This document shows positions 47,915-56,500 of a stretch of 64,000 bases of DNA, one piece after another. Position numbers and translations under genes: made by a program. Position 1 is the first letter of the stretch. Every line of letters starts with the position of its first letter. The notes under the pieces are model-generated. The model made no database searches. It was not told the DNA's origin and worked only from the letters and a program-made list of their open reading frames with translations. The stretch is from Gammaproteobacteria bacterium HGW-Gammaproteobacteria-1. Lineage in GTDB: Bacteria; Pseudomonadota; Gammaproteobacteria; Thiohalomonadales; Thiohalomonadaceae. The DNA is taken from positions 62,001 to 126,000 of the forward strand of contig PGZL01000007.1 of assembly GCA_002840095.1 (NCBI GenBank), written 5' to 3'.

Positions 47915-47969
47915 GCCGCGGAGACGCAGAGAACACAGAAATTTCTCTGCGCCTCTGCGGCTCTGCGAC
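47915..47969. repeat. Dispersed inverted repeat, copy B
   Basis: Left arm GCCGCGGAGACGCAGAG and right arm CTCTGCGGCTCTGCGAC belong to the same family as the copies at 33458 and 62814. The copy lies between convergent lon and hemH, where a hairpin could end both transcripts. Confidence 0.75.
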
Positions 47970-47987
47970 AGTGGGTTTAATTCATAC

Positions 47988-48980
47988 CTACCCCAGGCAC
48001 AGCTCCTGCGCCACGACGGCGGCCAGGGCGGCGATGTGGTCGGGGCGATCGTTGAGGGCGGGGATGTAGTGGAACGCCTCGCCGCCGGCGTGCAGGAACA
48101 CCTCGCGGTTCTCTTCGGCGATCTCTTCCAGGGTTTCCAGGCAGTCGGCGGAAAAGCCGGGGCAGATCACCTGCACCCGTTTGACGCCGGCGGCGGGCAA
48201 CTGCCGGAGCACTTCGTCGGTATAGGGTTGCAGCCAGGGTTCGCGGCCGAAGCGGGACTGGAAGGTCACCTGCCAGGCATCCTCCGCCAGGCCGAGACGT
48301 TCCGCCGTGAGGCGGGCGGTGGCGAGGCATTGCCGGTAATAGGGATCGCCCTCGCTGCGAAAGCGCTCGGGCGTGCCGTGGAAGGAAAACAGTAGGCGCT
48401 GCACGGGTTCAGCGTTCTGCCGCGCCTCGCGTATCGAGGCGGCCAGGGCATCGATATAGGCCGGCCCGGTATGGTAGTCGGCCACGAAACGCAATGCGGG
48501 GACGTCGCGTCGCGCGCGCAACGCCGCCGCCACGGCATCGAGGGTGGAGGCAGTGGTGGAACAGGAATTCTGCGGATAAAGCGGCAACACCAACACCTGC
48601 TGCACACCGGCGGCGCGCAACTCCTCCAGCGCCGCCGCAATGGACGGATTGCCGTAGCGCATGCCGAGAACCACCTGGGTGCGCCCCGGCCAGCGGGCCT
48701 CCAGCAGCTGTTGCAGCAGCTCACGCTGCCGCCGGGCGATGCTCAACAGCGGCGAACCGTCGGCGGTCCACACCTTGCGATACAGCGCGGCCGAACGGGC
48801 CGGCCGGGTACGCAGGATGACGCCGTGCAGGATCAGCCACCACAGCGGCCGCGGCACGTCCACCACGCGGCGGTCCCAGAGGAATTCGGCCAGATAGCGG
48901 CGTAAAGCGGACGGTGTCGGCGCGTCCGGCGTGCCCAGATTGGTCAGCAGTATGCCGAGCGGTGCGGTCGAGTCAGTCAT
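47988..48980 (-). CDS. hemH: Ferrochelatase
   Basis: A 330-residue enzyme inserting Fe2+ into protoporphyrin IX. Family motifs: GILLTNLGTPDAP, SAALYRKVW, GMRYGNPSI, LPLYPQNSCSTTAS, the catalytic His in LLFSFHGTPERF, TFQSRFGREPWLQPYT, and CPGFSADCLETLEEIAEENRE with its conserved Glu cluster. It lies convergent to lon and is followed upstream by a half-copy of the dispersed repeat. Confidence 0.97.
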   Translation of the reverse strand: MTDSTAPLGILLTNLGTPDAPTPSALRRYLAEFLWDRRVVDVPRPLWWLILHGVILRTRPARSAALYRKVWTADGSPLLSIARRQRELLQQLLEARWPGRTQVVLGMRYGNPSIAAALEELRAAGVQQVLVLPLYPQNSCSTTASTLDAVAAALRARRDVPALRFVADYHTGPAYIDALAASIREARQNAEPVQRLLFSFHGTPERFRSEGDPYYRQCLATARLTAERLGLAEDAWQVTFQSRFGREPWLQPYTDEVLRQLPAAGVKRVQVICPGFSADCLETLEEIAEENREVFLHAGGEAFHYIPALNDRPDHIAALAAVVAQELCLG

Positions 48981-48998
48981 GTGGGGAAATCTTACTCC

Positions 48999-49024
48999 CT
49001 CTGCGTCCTCTGCGTCTCTGCGAC
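48999..49024. repeat. Dispersed repeat, half copy C
   Basis: CTCTGCGTCCTCTGCGTCTC followed by TGCGAC matches the right arm of the repeat family; no matching left arm is present. It lies in the 60-base gap between hemH and the DsrS-like gene. Confidence 0.6.
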
Positions 49025-49040
49025 GAATTCTTTGAATTTG

Positions 49041-50156
49041 CTATGACAGTCGCCCGCGCAACACGGCGAATTGCTGCAGGATCGGCGTCACCACCGGCTC
49101 GATCTTCTTGCGCATCACGGTACCGACGGCGTCGCTGTGGGCGAAGATCGGCGTGATGATGGCCTCGTCGATATGCGCCAGGAACATCATGGCGCGCACT
49201 TCGGCCGCCAGTTCCGGCACGGCCTGCAACAGCTGGCACAACGGGCCGCCGGTCACGCCGCACAATGATTCGACACTGGCGTTGATGGCCTCGATCTCGC
49301 GCAGGCCGGGGCCGACCGGCCGTGCGGCGCGAAAATAGCTGCCGATGGCATTGACCAGCGCGGTGACGACATCCTGATCCGCCGGCCGTTGCAGCACATC
49401 GGCCCCCACCTCCAGAAAGGTCTGTCCCGGGCTGTCCAGCAATTTGAGCAGCAGGGCGGCATAGGGATTATCCGTCACCAGCGGCGCCAGCACCGGCCGA
49501 TACTGTTCCAGGTCCGGGCGCGCCGCGACGGGATCGGGCAGCACATCAGGCAGGGTGGCGAGAAAGCCGACGCGATAGGTCTTGCGGGTACGGCCGCTGT
49601 CCCACAGTTTTTTACGGGTCGCGCTGCCGATCAGCCCCGGCTGCAACACCAGCCTCACGGTATCCAGCATGTCCTGGTGCTCGCTCTCGAAGGGCAGGTG
49701 CTCCACCAGAAACTCCGCCAACACCGGTCCCATGCGGCCGGCCACCACCACCGGATTTTCCAGCATGCGCCGGGCATTCTCCGAATAGGGCGCCACCCAC
49801 CAGGCGCGCCGCGCCAGTTCATCGGTCAGCTGGCGCGAACGGCTCACCGCCACCACCGCCTCCGGCTCGCCGATCATCAGCAGTTTGTCCAGGTCTTCGT
49901 TATTGATCTGGCCCATGCGGGTCCAGCGGCGCAGAAACACCGGATAACCACCGGGTGAGCCAAGCACCTGCCCCGACAGCAACTCGCGCACCTGTTGCAG
50001 GTACTGTTCGTTGCGGCAGTTGGGGTTAAGCGTGACCTTGACCTCGCGCTCTCCCTGAAGTCCGTACACGGTAAGGGTGTTTTCGTCGATACGGATCGCC
50101 TCGACGTTGGCGATGAGTACGTTGAGACGCAGGGCGTCTTCATTGGTCAACGACAT
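49041..50156 (-). CDS. DsrS-like protein (tentative sulfur-oxidation accessory)
   Basis: A 371-residue soluble protein with no signal peptide or membrane helix. It begins MSLTNEDALRLNVLIANVEAI and continues YGLQGEREVKVTLNPNCRNEQYLQQVRELLSGQVLGSPGGYPVFLRRWTRMGQ, which I associate from memory with DsrS, a cytoplasmic protein encoded near the dsr genes of purple sulfur bacteria. The C-terminal half is helical. No cofactor motif is visible; a few cysteines are scattered. ATG 50156 has GGGAG upstream, and the longer frame (50207) is not preferred. No dsr genes lie in the window, so the assignment rests on sequence likeness alone. Confidence 0.55.
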   Translation of the reverse strand: MSLTNEDALRLNVLIANVEAIRIDENTLTVYGLQGEREVKVTLNPNCRNEQYLQQVRELLSGQVLGSPGGYPVFLRRWTRMGQINNEDLDKLLMIGEPEAVVAVSRSRQLTDELARRAWWVAPYSENARRMLENPVVVAGRMGPVLAEFLVEHLPFESEHQDMLDTVRLVLQPGLIGSATRKKLWDSGRTRKTYRVGFLATLPDVLPDPVAARPDLEQYRPVLAPLVTDNPYAALLLKLLDSPGQTFLEVGADVLQRPADQDVVTALVNAIGSYFRAARPVGPGLREIEAINASVESLCGVTGGPLCQLLQAVPELAAEVRAMMFLAHIDEAIITPIFAHSDAVGTVMRKKIEPVVTPILQQFAVLRGRLS

Positions 50157-50274
50157 GCCTACTCCCGGAGCGGTGTCTGTGCGGCGCGCCGGTCCAGGCG
50201 CAACCATCCTCCCGGCCCGCGGATAAAATGGAGATGACCCGCCGGAACTTCAAGTGTTCCGCCCGGTACGGGCT

Positions 50275-52794
50275 TCATTCAGTGACCAGGGTCCACGCGG
50301 GACGGTCCGCCGGCGCCACCGGGTCCAGGGAGTCCAGGGGCCGCGGCTTGGCTACCCAGTAGCCTTGCGCATAGTCGACGCCGATAGCACGCAGGGCGTG
50401 AAAGATATCCTCGCTTTCGACGAATTCGGCGATGGTCTTGAGGCCGATCACCTGCGCCACTTCGTTGATCGAGCGCACCATGGCATGATCGACACTGTCC
50501 TCGACGATGTCCTTCACGAACACGCCGTCGATCTTGAGGTAGTCCACCGGCAGGGCCTTGAGGTAGGCGAAGGAGGACATGCCGCTGCCGAAGTCATCCA
50601 GGGCGAAGTAGCAGCCGCGCCGCTTGAATCGGCGCATGAAATCCGTCGCCTTGCCCAGATTGGTGATGGCGGCAGTCTCGGTGATCTCGAAGCAAATCTT
50701 CGAGGCCGGCACGCTGGTTCCGTTCAACTGCTCGTCGAGAAACTCGTGGAAATACTCGTCGCCCAGAGATTTTCCCGACAGGTTGATGGTGCAAAGATGC
50801 AGGCGCTGGTGGCGTGCCGGGTCCGCCTCCAGCCAATCCAGGGCATTACGGATCACCCATCGGTCCATGGTCGAGGCCAGCCCGTAGCGCTCTACGGCGG
50901 GCAGGAAGAATCCCGGCGGGACCAGGCCGCCGTCTTCGTCGATCATGCGGATCAACAGCTCATAGTGCTCGCCCTCCTCCACGTCGTTCACCGGCGCGAT
51001 GCGCTGGGCAAACAGGCGGAAGCGGTTTTCCTCGAAGGCCTGGTTCACCTTGGAGACCCACCGCATCTCGCCGTGGCGTTGTACCAGTTCGCCGTCGTCG
51101 CGGTGATACACGTGGATACGGTTGCGGCCGCCCTCCTTGGCCAGATAACAGGCCGCATCCGCGGTGCTGAGCACGTCGTCCAGTCCCGCGCTTTCAGCCG
51201 TCACCGGCACCATACCGATGCTGACCCCGATGGTGAACAGATTGTCTTCCCACTTGAAACGGAAGTCCTGCAATGCCTTGCGCGTCTCGTCCGCCACACG
51301 GTAGGCCTTTTCGATGCTGCAGTTCTCGAGCAGGATACCGAATTCGTCGCCGCCGAGGCGGGCCAGGGTATCGCTCACCCGCACCTGGCGCTGCAGGATC
51401 ACCGCCACCTGCTGCAGCAACTGATCCCCGGCACCGTGGCCGCTGGTGTCGTTGACCACCTTGAACTGGTCGAGATCGAGGTAGCACATGACGTGCTCGC
51501 CGCCGTTTTGCCGCGCGTCGTCCAGGGCATGCGCCAGACGGCGATCGAACTCGGAACGGTTGATCAGTCCGGTCAGGCTGTCATGGGACGCCTGGTAGGA
51601 CAATTGCCGGTTCAGCTTGCGCGCCTCGGTCACGTCGCGGAACACCAGCACCGCTCCGGTGATGACGCCGACGACGTCCCGGATCGGCGCCACCGACTCG
51701 GTGATGGCGATCTCGCTGCCGTTGCGATGGATCAGCAGGCCGTGCGAGTCCATATCCCGCGCGCGCCCTTCGGCTATGCAGAGCTGGATCGGATCGGGAG
51801 CATCCTGGTGGGAAAACTCGCTCACCACGCGGAACACTTCGGTCAGCGGTCTGCCGCAGGCCTCCACGTTGGTCCAGCCGGTCAGGCGCTCGGCCACCGG
51901 GTTGATATATTCGATTACACCGTTGCAGTCGGCGGTGATCACGCCGTCGCCTATGGATTCCAGCGTCACCAGCGCCCGGCCCTTTTCGCGGTTGAGCGCC
52001 AGGAACTGTGCGGCGAACTGCTGATTGCTGATCATGTAGTCTTCGCGGCGGGCTGCGATCTCGCATACCCGGCGCAGCTGCTCGGAGCGGAACGGCTTGG
52101 CGATGAAATCCGCCGCCCCACCCAACACCAGCTCGGCGGCCCGCTGCGGCGTGCCGTCCGCCGTCATGATTACCACGGTCTGGTGCGGATGCTCGGCCAG
52201 GATCGCCTTCAACACCTCGGGGCCGGACAATTCGGGCAGCATGACGTCGAGCAACACCAGGCTGTGGCGCCGGGCACGCCATGCCTCCAGGCCCGTGAGC
52301 CCGTCCGTTGCCGCTTCAATCTCGAAGCGGCGGTCCAGCACGCGCTGCACGATACGCTGAATATCCGCGTCATCCTCGATCACCAGCAGCGACGGGCGCT
52401 GCGGCAGCCCTCCGCCGCTGAGTGCATCGCGCAGGGTGTGGGGCAGTTGGTGACGCTGCTCAAAGGTGAAAAACCGATTGATTTCGTACTCTTTCGCGGT
52501 CACCTCCGCGATGTGCTCGGAGTAGCTGCGTGACACCACCAGTATCGGGATATCGGCGGGACAGGGGAAAACCCCGGAACGAACCAGGCGCGCAAGGCGC
52601 CAGCCGTCCAGCGTGCCGAGAGGGATGTCGGTCACCAATGCATCGATGGTGCCGTTGTTGAGGTGCTGTATTGCAGCGACGCCGTCGTTCGCCTCGGTGA
52701 CGCGCGCAAAACCCGCCGTATCCAGCGTCTCCCGCAGCGCGCCGCGCAGTTCGGGATCCCGATTGACCAACAGTATGTGCGTCTGATCGATCAT
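50275..52794 (-). CDS. Double receiver-PAS-GGDEF-EAL response regulator
   Basis: An 839-residue cytoplasmic regulator. Order: REC1 (about 1-125; Asp in LVTDIPLGT but no clear switch Lys), REC2 (about 140-265; full set LLVIEDD, LVLLDVMLPELSG, MTADG, IAKPF), PAS (about 285-400; LESIGDGVITAD, NGSEIAITESVAPI), GGDEF (about 415-570; RLGGDEFGILL at 481-485 with inhibitory RVSD), EAL (about 590-825). The EAL signature reads ELL at 612, with NLSG, FEITET, LDDFGSG, DYLKIDG, and the AQGY glutamine kept. Both activities are thus possible. The EAL part closely resembles that of the DUF1631 protein at 14154. It is divergent from the ThDP gene. Its cognate kinase may be the one at 58776. Confidence 0.93.
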   Translation of the reverse strand: MIDQTHILLVNRDPELRGALRETLDTAGFARVTEANDGVAAIQHLNNGTIDALVTDIPLGTLDGWRLARLVRSGVFPCPADIPILVVSRSYSEHIAEVTAKEYEINRFFTFEQRHQLPHTLRDALSGGGLPQRPSLLVIEDDADIQRIVQRVLDRRFEIEAATDGLTGLEAWRARRHSLVLLDVMLPELSGPEVLKAILAEHPHQTVVIMTADGTPQRAAELVLGGAADFIAKPFRSEQLRRVCEIAARREDYMISNQQFAAQFLALNREKGRALVTLESIGDGVITADCNGVIEYINPVAERLTGWTNVEACGRPLTEVFRVVSEFSHQDAPDPIQLCIAEGRARDMDSHGLLIHRNGSEIAITESVAPIRDVVGVITGAVLVFRDVTEARKLNRQLSYQASHDSLTGLINRSEFDRRLAHALDDARQNGGEHVMCYLDLDQFKVVNDTSGHGAGDQLLQQVAVILQRQVRVSDTLARLGGDEFGILLENCSIEKAYRVADETRKALQDFRFKWEDNLFTIGVSIGMVPVTAESAGLDDVLSTADAACYLAKEGGRNRIHVYHRDDGELVQRHGEMRWVSKVNQAFEENRFRLFAQRIAPVNDVEEGEHYELLIRMIDEDGGLVPPGFFLPAVERYGLASTMDRWVIRNALDWLEADPARHQRLHLCTINLSGKSLGDEYFHEFLDEQLNGTSVPASKICFEITETAAITNLGKATDFMRRFKRRGCYFALDDFGSGMSSFAYLKALPVDYLKIDGVFVKDIVEDSVDHAMVRSINEVAQVIGLKTIAEFVESEDIFHALRAIGVDYAQGYWVAKPRPLDSLDPVAPADRPAWTLVTE

Positions 52795-53046
52795 CAATTG
52801 CCGCTTTGCGTTGTCCGGTTCTGTTGTTATTTGAACGCCATCACACAATTCCACTCCGCCTTGCACTGCCGGCAGCGAAGGCGCAGAATCGCCGCAGCCC
52901 ACGCAGATACTACGCGGCGTCGGCGTTTAATAACAAGCCATACCCGGAAACAACCAAGCCCGGATCATTCATTTTTTCATGGACGACAGCCGTCGCGGCA
53001 TTCGCGGCGGCGCCACCCGGCAGGACGCCATTGCCTGGGGGTCACC

Positions 53047-54867
53047 ATGACCATGGAACATCGGCATCCTGTCCCGCCCGCTCCGCGCGCTGAACTCGGA
53101 GACCTGCTGGTGCACTATCTAGACCAGATCGGCGTCGAATTCATCTTCGGCGTCCCCGGCGGCGCCATTGAACCTCTTTATAACGCCCTGGCCCGCAGCG
53201 CCCGCAGCGGCGGCCCGCGCGCGGTGGTCGCGCGTCACGAATGCGGGGCTGCCTACATGGCAGACGGCTACACTCGGGAAACCGGACGTCTCGGCGTTTG
53301 TTGCGCCACCACCGGCCCCGGCGCCACCAATCTGATCACCGGCGTCGCCTCCGCCTATGCCGACAAGATCCCGATGCTGGTCATCACCGCACAGACCGCC
53401 CTGCCCTATTTCGGCCGCGGCGCATTGCAGGAATCTTCCTGCACCGCGGTCAACACGGTGGGCATGTTCCAGCACTGCACCGTCTACAACACCCTGGTGT
53501 CGCACCCGGATCAGCTGGAGGGCAAGCTCATCACGGCCATCATGACGGCATTCCAGTCACCGTGCGGACCGGCCCACATCAGCGTGCCGCGCGACGTGCT
53601 GTGTGCCCCCTGGTCCGGCAACAACCCGATATCGAGGCTCGGGACGCTGCTGCGTACACCCAATCTGGTGGACCCGCATGCCGTCGAGGCGCTGTGTGAA
53701 CAATTGACCGATGCGGCGCGCGTGGTGATTCTGGTGGGCGCCGACTGCGGCGATGCCATCGACGCCATCACCAGGTTCGCGGAAGTGATCGGCGCCGAAG
53801 TGGTGACCACGCCGCAGGGCAAGCCGTGGATGGACGCCTACCACCCCCAGTACCGCGGCGTGTTCGGCTTCGCCGGCCATGCCAGCGCCCGCCGGGCGCT
53901 GCTGTCCGAACATACCGATCTGATCCTGGCGGTGGGCACCGACCTGGACGAGTTCGCCACCAGCGGCTGGGATCGTGCCGCGCTGCTCAATGACAAGTTG
54001 ATCCACGTCGACGAAACACTGACCCATTTCAGCCGCTCGCCTATGGCCCGCACCCACCTCTACGGACGCATCAAGACCGTGTTCGAGATGCTGGCGCAGC
54101 GGGCGCAGCAGGCGCAGGATCTGGGCCGCGCCTGTGTCAGCATCCCGGCCGGGGACGGTGCGCCGCCCGACGCCGCCAGCACCCAGTTGCCGGAACAGGA
54201 GCGACGCAACGACAGCAGCCGGCGCTGCGCGCCGCGTCACATCGAACTGGAAGACCCCGCCAAATACCGCCACGAAGGAGCGCCGCTCAAACCGCAGCGC
54301 CTGGTGTGCGAACTCACCCGGCTGTTTCCCGCCGAAACCCGCTTTTTCGCCGACGCCGGCAACAGCTTTGTCTGGACCACCCACTATCTGCACACCCGGC
54401 AACGCGGCACCTATCGCGTGGCCATGGGTTTCGGCGCAATGGCCTGGGCGGTGGGTGCCGCCGTCGGCGGCGCCCTCGGCTGCCGCGGCACACCGGTGGT
54501 GTGCATCACCGGCGACGGCAGCTTCCTGATGAGCGGCCAGGAGATCACCGTGGCGGTGCAGGAACGCCTGCCCGTGATCTACGTGGTGCTCAACGATCGG
54601 GCCCTCGGCATGGTCAAGCATGGCCAGCGCCTGTCCGGCGCCGAGCAGACCGCCATCGAACTGCCGCCGGTGGACTTCGCCGCCATGGGACGGGCAATGG
54701 GCGCCGCCGGATACACCATTACCTCCCTCGCCGACCTTTACGACCTGGATATCGAAGCCCTGTGCGCACGGCCGGGACCGGCGATACTGGACGTATACAT
54801 CGATGGCGAAGAAGTGCCGCCCATGGACATGCGCGTGCGCACGCTCAATCTGCAGCCGGGGATATAG
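53047..54867 (+). CDS. Acetolactate synthase-like ThDP-dependent enzyme
   Basis: A 606-residue member of the acetolactate synthase/glyoxylate carboligase/oxalyl-CoA decarboxylase superfamily. Order: PYR domain with catalytic Glu65 (RHECGAAYMADGY) and CATTGPGATNLITGVASAYADKIP split as in the family; central domain (about 200-330); PP domain with the ThDP motif GDGSFLM at 489 and LNDRALGMVKHG. An unusual hydrophilic insert (about 365-420) precedes the PP domain. No ilvH-type small subunit is adjacent, so it is probably not the housekeeping enzyme. It ends 3 bases from the convergent citrate-synthase-like gene. Substrate unknown. Confidence 0.85.
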   Translation: MTMEHRHPVPPAPRAELGDLLVHYLDQIGVEFIFGVPGGAIEPLYNALARSARSGGPRAVVARHECGAAYMADGYTRETGRLGVCCATTGPGATNLITGVASAYADKIPMLVITAQTALPYFGRGALQESSCTAVNTVGMFQHCTVYNTLVSHPDQLEGKLITAIMTAFQSPCGPAHISVPRDVLCAPWSGNNPISRLGTLLRTPNLVDPHAVEALCEQLTDAARVVILVGADCGDAIDAITRFAEVIGAEVVTTPQGKPWMDAYHPQYRGVFGFAGHASARRALLSEHTDLILAVGTDLDEFATSGWDRAALLNDKLIHVDETLTHFSRSPMARTHLYGRIKTVFEMLAQRAQQAQDLGRACVSIPAGDGAPPDAASTQLPEQERRNDSSRRCAPRHIELEDPAKYRHEGAPLKPQRLVCELTRLFPAETRFFADAGNSFVWTTHYLHTRQRGTYRVAMGFGAMAWAVGAAVGGALGCRGTPVVCITGDGSFLMSGQEITVAVQERLPVIYVVLNDRALGMVKHGQRLSGAEQTAIELPPVDFAAMGRAMGAAGYTITSLADLYDLDIEALCARPGPAILDVYIDGEEVPPMDMRVRTLNLQPGI

Positions 54868-54870
54868 AAC

Positions 54871-55680
54871 TCAGGGAACGTCGCGCGGCGGCGGCCCCTG
54901 GTAGTCGATGTCGTCGCAGCGCAGGGGAAGAAAGGTTTCAGCGGGGCGTTCAAGGGTGTCGACATAGCAGGCCGTCACGCCGCTCATCACGACCATCGCG
55001 AACAAGCGGTAGATTTGCTCCGCATTAAATCCTTGGTCGGACAAAAAGGCAGACACATAGCCGTTGATGTTCATGCTCTCCTTGTAGTCGAGCCGTAACA
55101 CCTCCTCAATGGCGTAGGCCAGGGTCAAGTGTGGACCATGCTCGAACCCAAGGCGAGTGGTAAGCTGCTCCATCGGAGGAATGCGCTCGTCGCCGCTGGC
55201 CAGGGGCCGTGCATAGCCGGTGATGCGTACCTTGCCGCGGTGTTTCTGCACCTCGCGTTGCACGATCTCTGCGGCAGACAGGCCATCCTGATGATCACGC
55301 AAGGCCTGCTGGATGAACGCCACCCCGTCCAGCAAGGGACGGCTGCCGTACATGGTCGAATCCGCGGCCAGCACGCCGGCTGAAGTTGCCGCCACGACCG
55401 ACGCGCGCGCGGTACCGGCCAGGGCGCCAATCTGATTGCACCAAATCCGCGGGTCCGGCCAACTCAGACAAATATGAACGGCTTCCAACCAGTCCGCCAA
55501 GCGACGCTCGGGAAGAACTCCGAGCACGTTCAGCGTGAGCATTTGAAAATAAGATGCCTCGCCAACCAGCTCTTCCAGAATCGAATAGCCGTGACTGAAG
55601 GCCCCCTTGCCGGCGAACCAACCGCCCTTGCGGCTGCGGATCACGCCGCGCTGCCTGTCCCAAGTCTCCCTATTTTTCAT
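54871..55680 (-). CDS. Citrate synthase/citryl-CoA lyase-like protein 2 (active site altered)
   Basis: A 269-residue protein, the size of a citryl-CoA lyase. Fold markers are visible (ASVVAATSAGVLAAD, MNINGYVSAFLSDQGFNAEQIYRLFAMV, final YQGPPPRDVP). The two places where citrate synthases and lyases carry His are changed: the HGGA-like site reads MYGSRP (Tyr111) and the GFGH-like site reads TGYARPLASGDER (Ala157). It overlaps the previous gene by 11 bases, so the two are made together, probably as a hetero-oligomer. It may be a structural or regulatory partner, or have a different chemistry. The superfamily call is from pattern likeness; exact function is unknown. Confidence 0.75.
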   Translation of the reverse strand: MKNRETWDRQRGVIRSRKGGWFAGKGAFSHGYSILEELVGEASYFQMLTLNVLGVLPERRLADWLEAVHICLSWPDPRIWCNQIGALAGTARASVVAATSAGVLAADSTMYGSRPLLDGVAFIQQALRDHQDGLSAAEIVQREVQKHRGKVRITGYARPLASGDERIPPMEQLTTRLGFEHGPHLTLAYAIEEVLRLDYKESMNINGYVSAFLSDQGFNAEQIYRLFAMVVMSGVTACYVDTLERPAETFLPLRCDDIDYQGPPPRDVP

Positions 55681-56500
55681 CTTCGATCACGTAGTCGTCG
55701 TCAGATATCCAGGGCAGGGCCGTGACCGGCTTGTTGGCCAGCTCCACGCCATGGGCCAGCAGTCCCGGCGCGCACAGCAACTGGAACAAGCCCGCCGCAG
55801 CCCGCGGCATGAAGCCAAGGTCGCAGAACGCCGCCGCCGCCACCCCGGTTGCCAGCCAGCCCATCTGGTGTTCGCGCAACTGGGCAGCGAAATCCCGTCC
55901 CCATGCCAACACCGAGCCTACACCCGCGATCGCGATCAGTTCATCGGCGATACCTGCCGCCAGGACATCAGCTGAGCCAAAGCGGCGCCCGAAACCTGCC
56001 ACCAGGTGACGATCGGGATCCCCGGGCAGCTCTTCATACTGCGCCATGAGCTCGACAGCCACCTGTTGCGGGGGGCGGTCCACCGCCTTGCGCAGGAACC
56101 GCATGCTCGGCTCAACCTCCGCGGCTCCCAGGTGCCCTCCCCCCAGGACCATCAACGCGATAGGCAGGACATGCGATGCATCGGTCTTGCCCACGCCAGC
56201 ATTCATGGCGGCCCGCGTGGCCGGGTGCCGCGGACCTGGATTGATCAAGCCGATCATCAGGCGCTCAAGCAGTTGCGTCTGGCGGACGTCGGGCAACTCG
56301 CCGCGAAACAGCAGGAACAACACCTGGGGAAAACTGCAGCGCTGCATCAGCTGCGACAGCTCATAGCCATGACAGCGCGCCGCAACGGCGAGGTAGGGAT
56401 TGTCGGCGGCGGGCTCTTCGTGCCAGATGCGGGTCGCTGCGCGCTCCGTGAAACGGTCTGCCCGCCGCTCGACCCGGTGCTGATCCGTAGGTTCGGTCAC
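55670..56500 (-). CDS. Citrate synthase/citryl-CoA lyase-like protein 1
   Basis: A 276-residue protein starting at GTG 56500, which overlaps the TonB-receptor stop (GTGA). Markers: RIWHEEPAADNPY, LFLLFRGELP, GLINPGPRHPATRAAM, the lyase-like GGGHLGAAEVEPSMRFL with His123 kept, VAGFGRRFGSADVLA where the usual GFGH His is Arg172, and GLFQLLCAPGLLAHGVEL. One catalytic His position is therefore kept and the other replaced. Together with the next gene it forms a paralogous pair of citryl-CoA-lyase-sized proteins. Coupling with a TonB receptor gene is unusual. Confidence 0.78.
   Translation of the reverse strand: MTEPTDQHRVERRADRFTERAATRIWHEEPAADNPYLAVAARCHGYELSQLMQRCSFPQVLFLLFRGELPDVRQTQLLERLMIGLINPGPRHPATRAAMNAGVGKTDASHVLPIALMVLGGGHLGAAEVEPSMRFLRKAVDRPPQQVAVELMAQYEELPGDPDRHLVAGFGRRFGSADVLAAGIADELIAIAGVGSVLAWGRDFAAQLREHQMGWLATGVAAAAFCDLGFMPRAAAGLFQLLCAPGLLAHGVELANKPVTALPWISDDDYVIEDEK

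Noticed and set aside
50254-52533. 759-codon plus-strand frame
   Set aside because: Antisense to the double-REC regulator, whose domains are intact.
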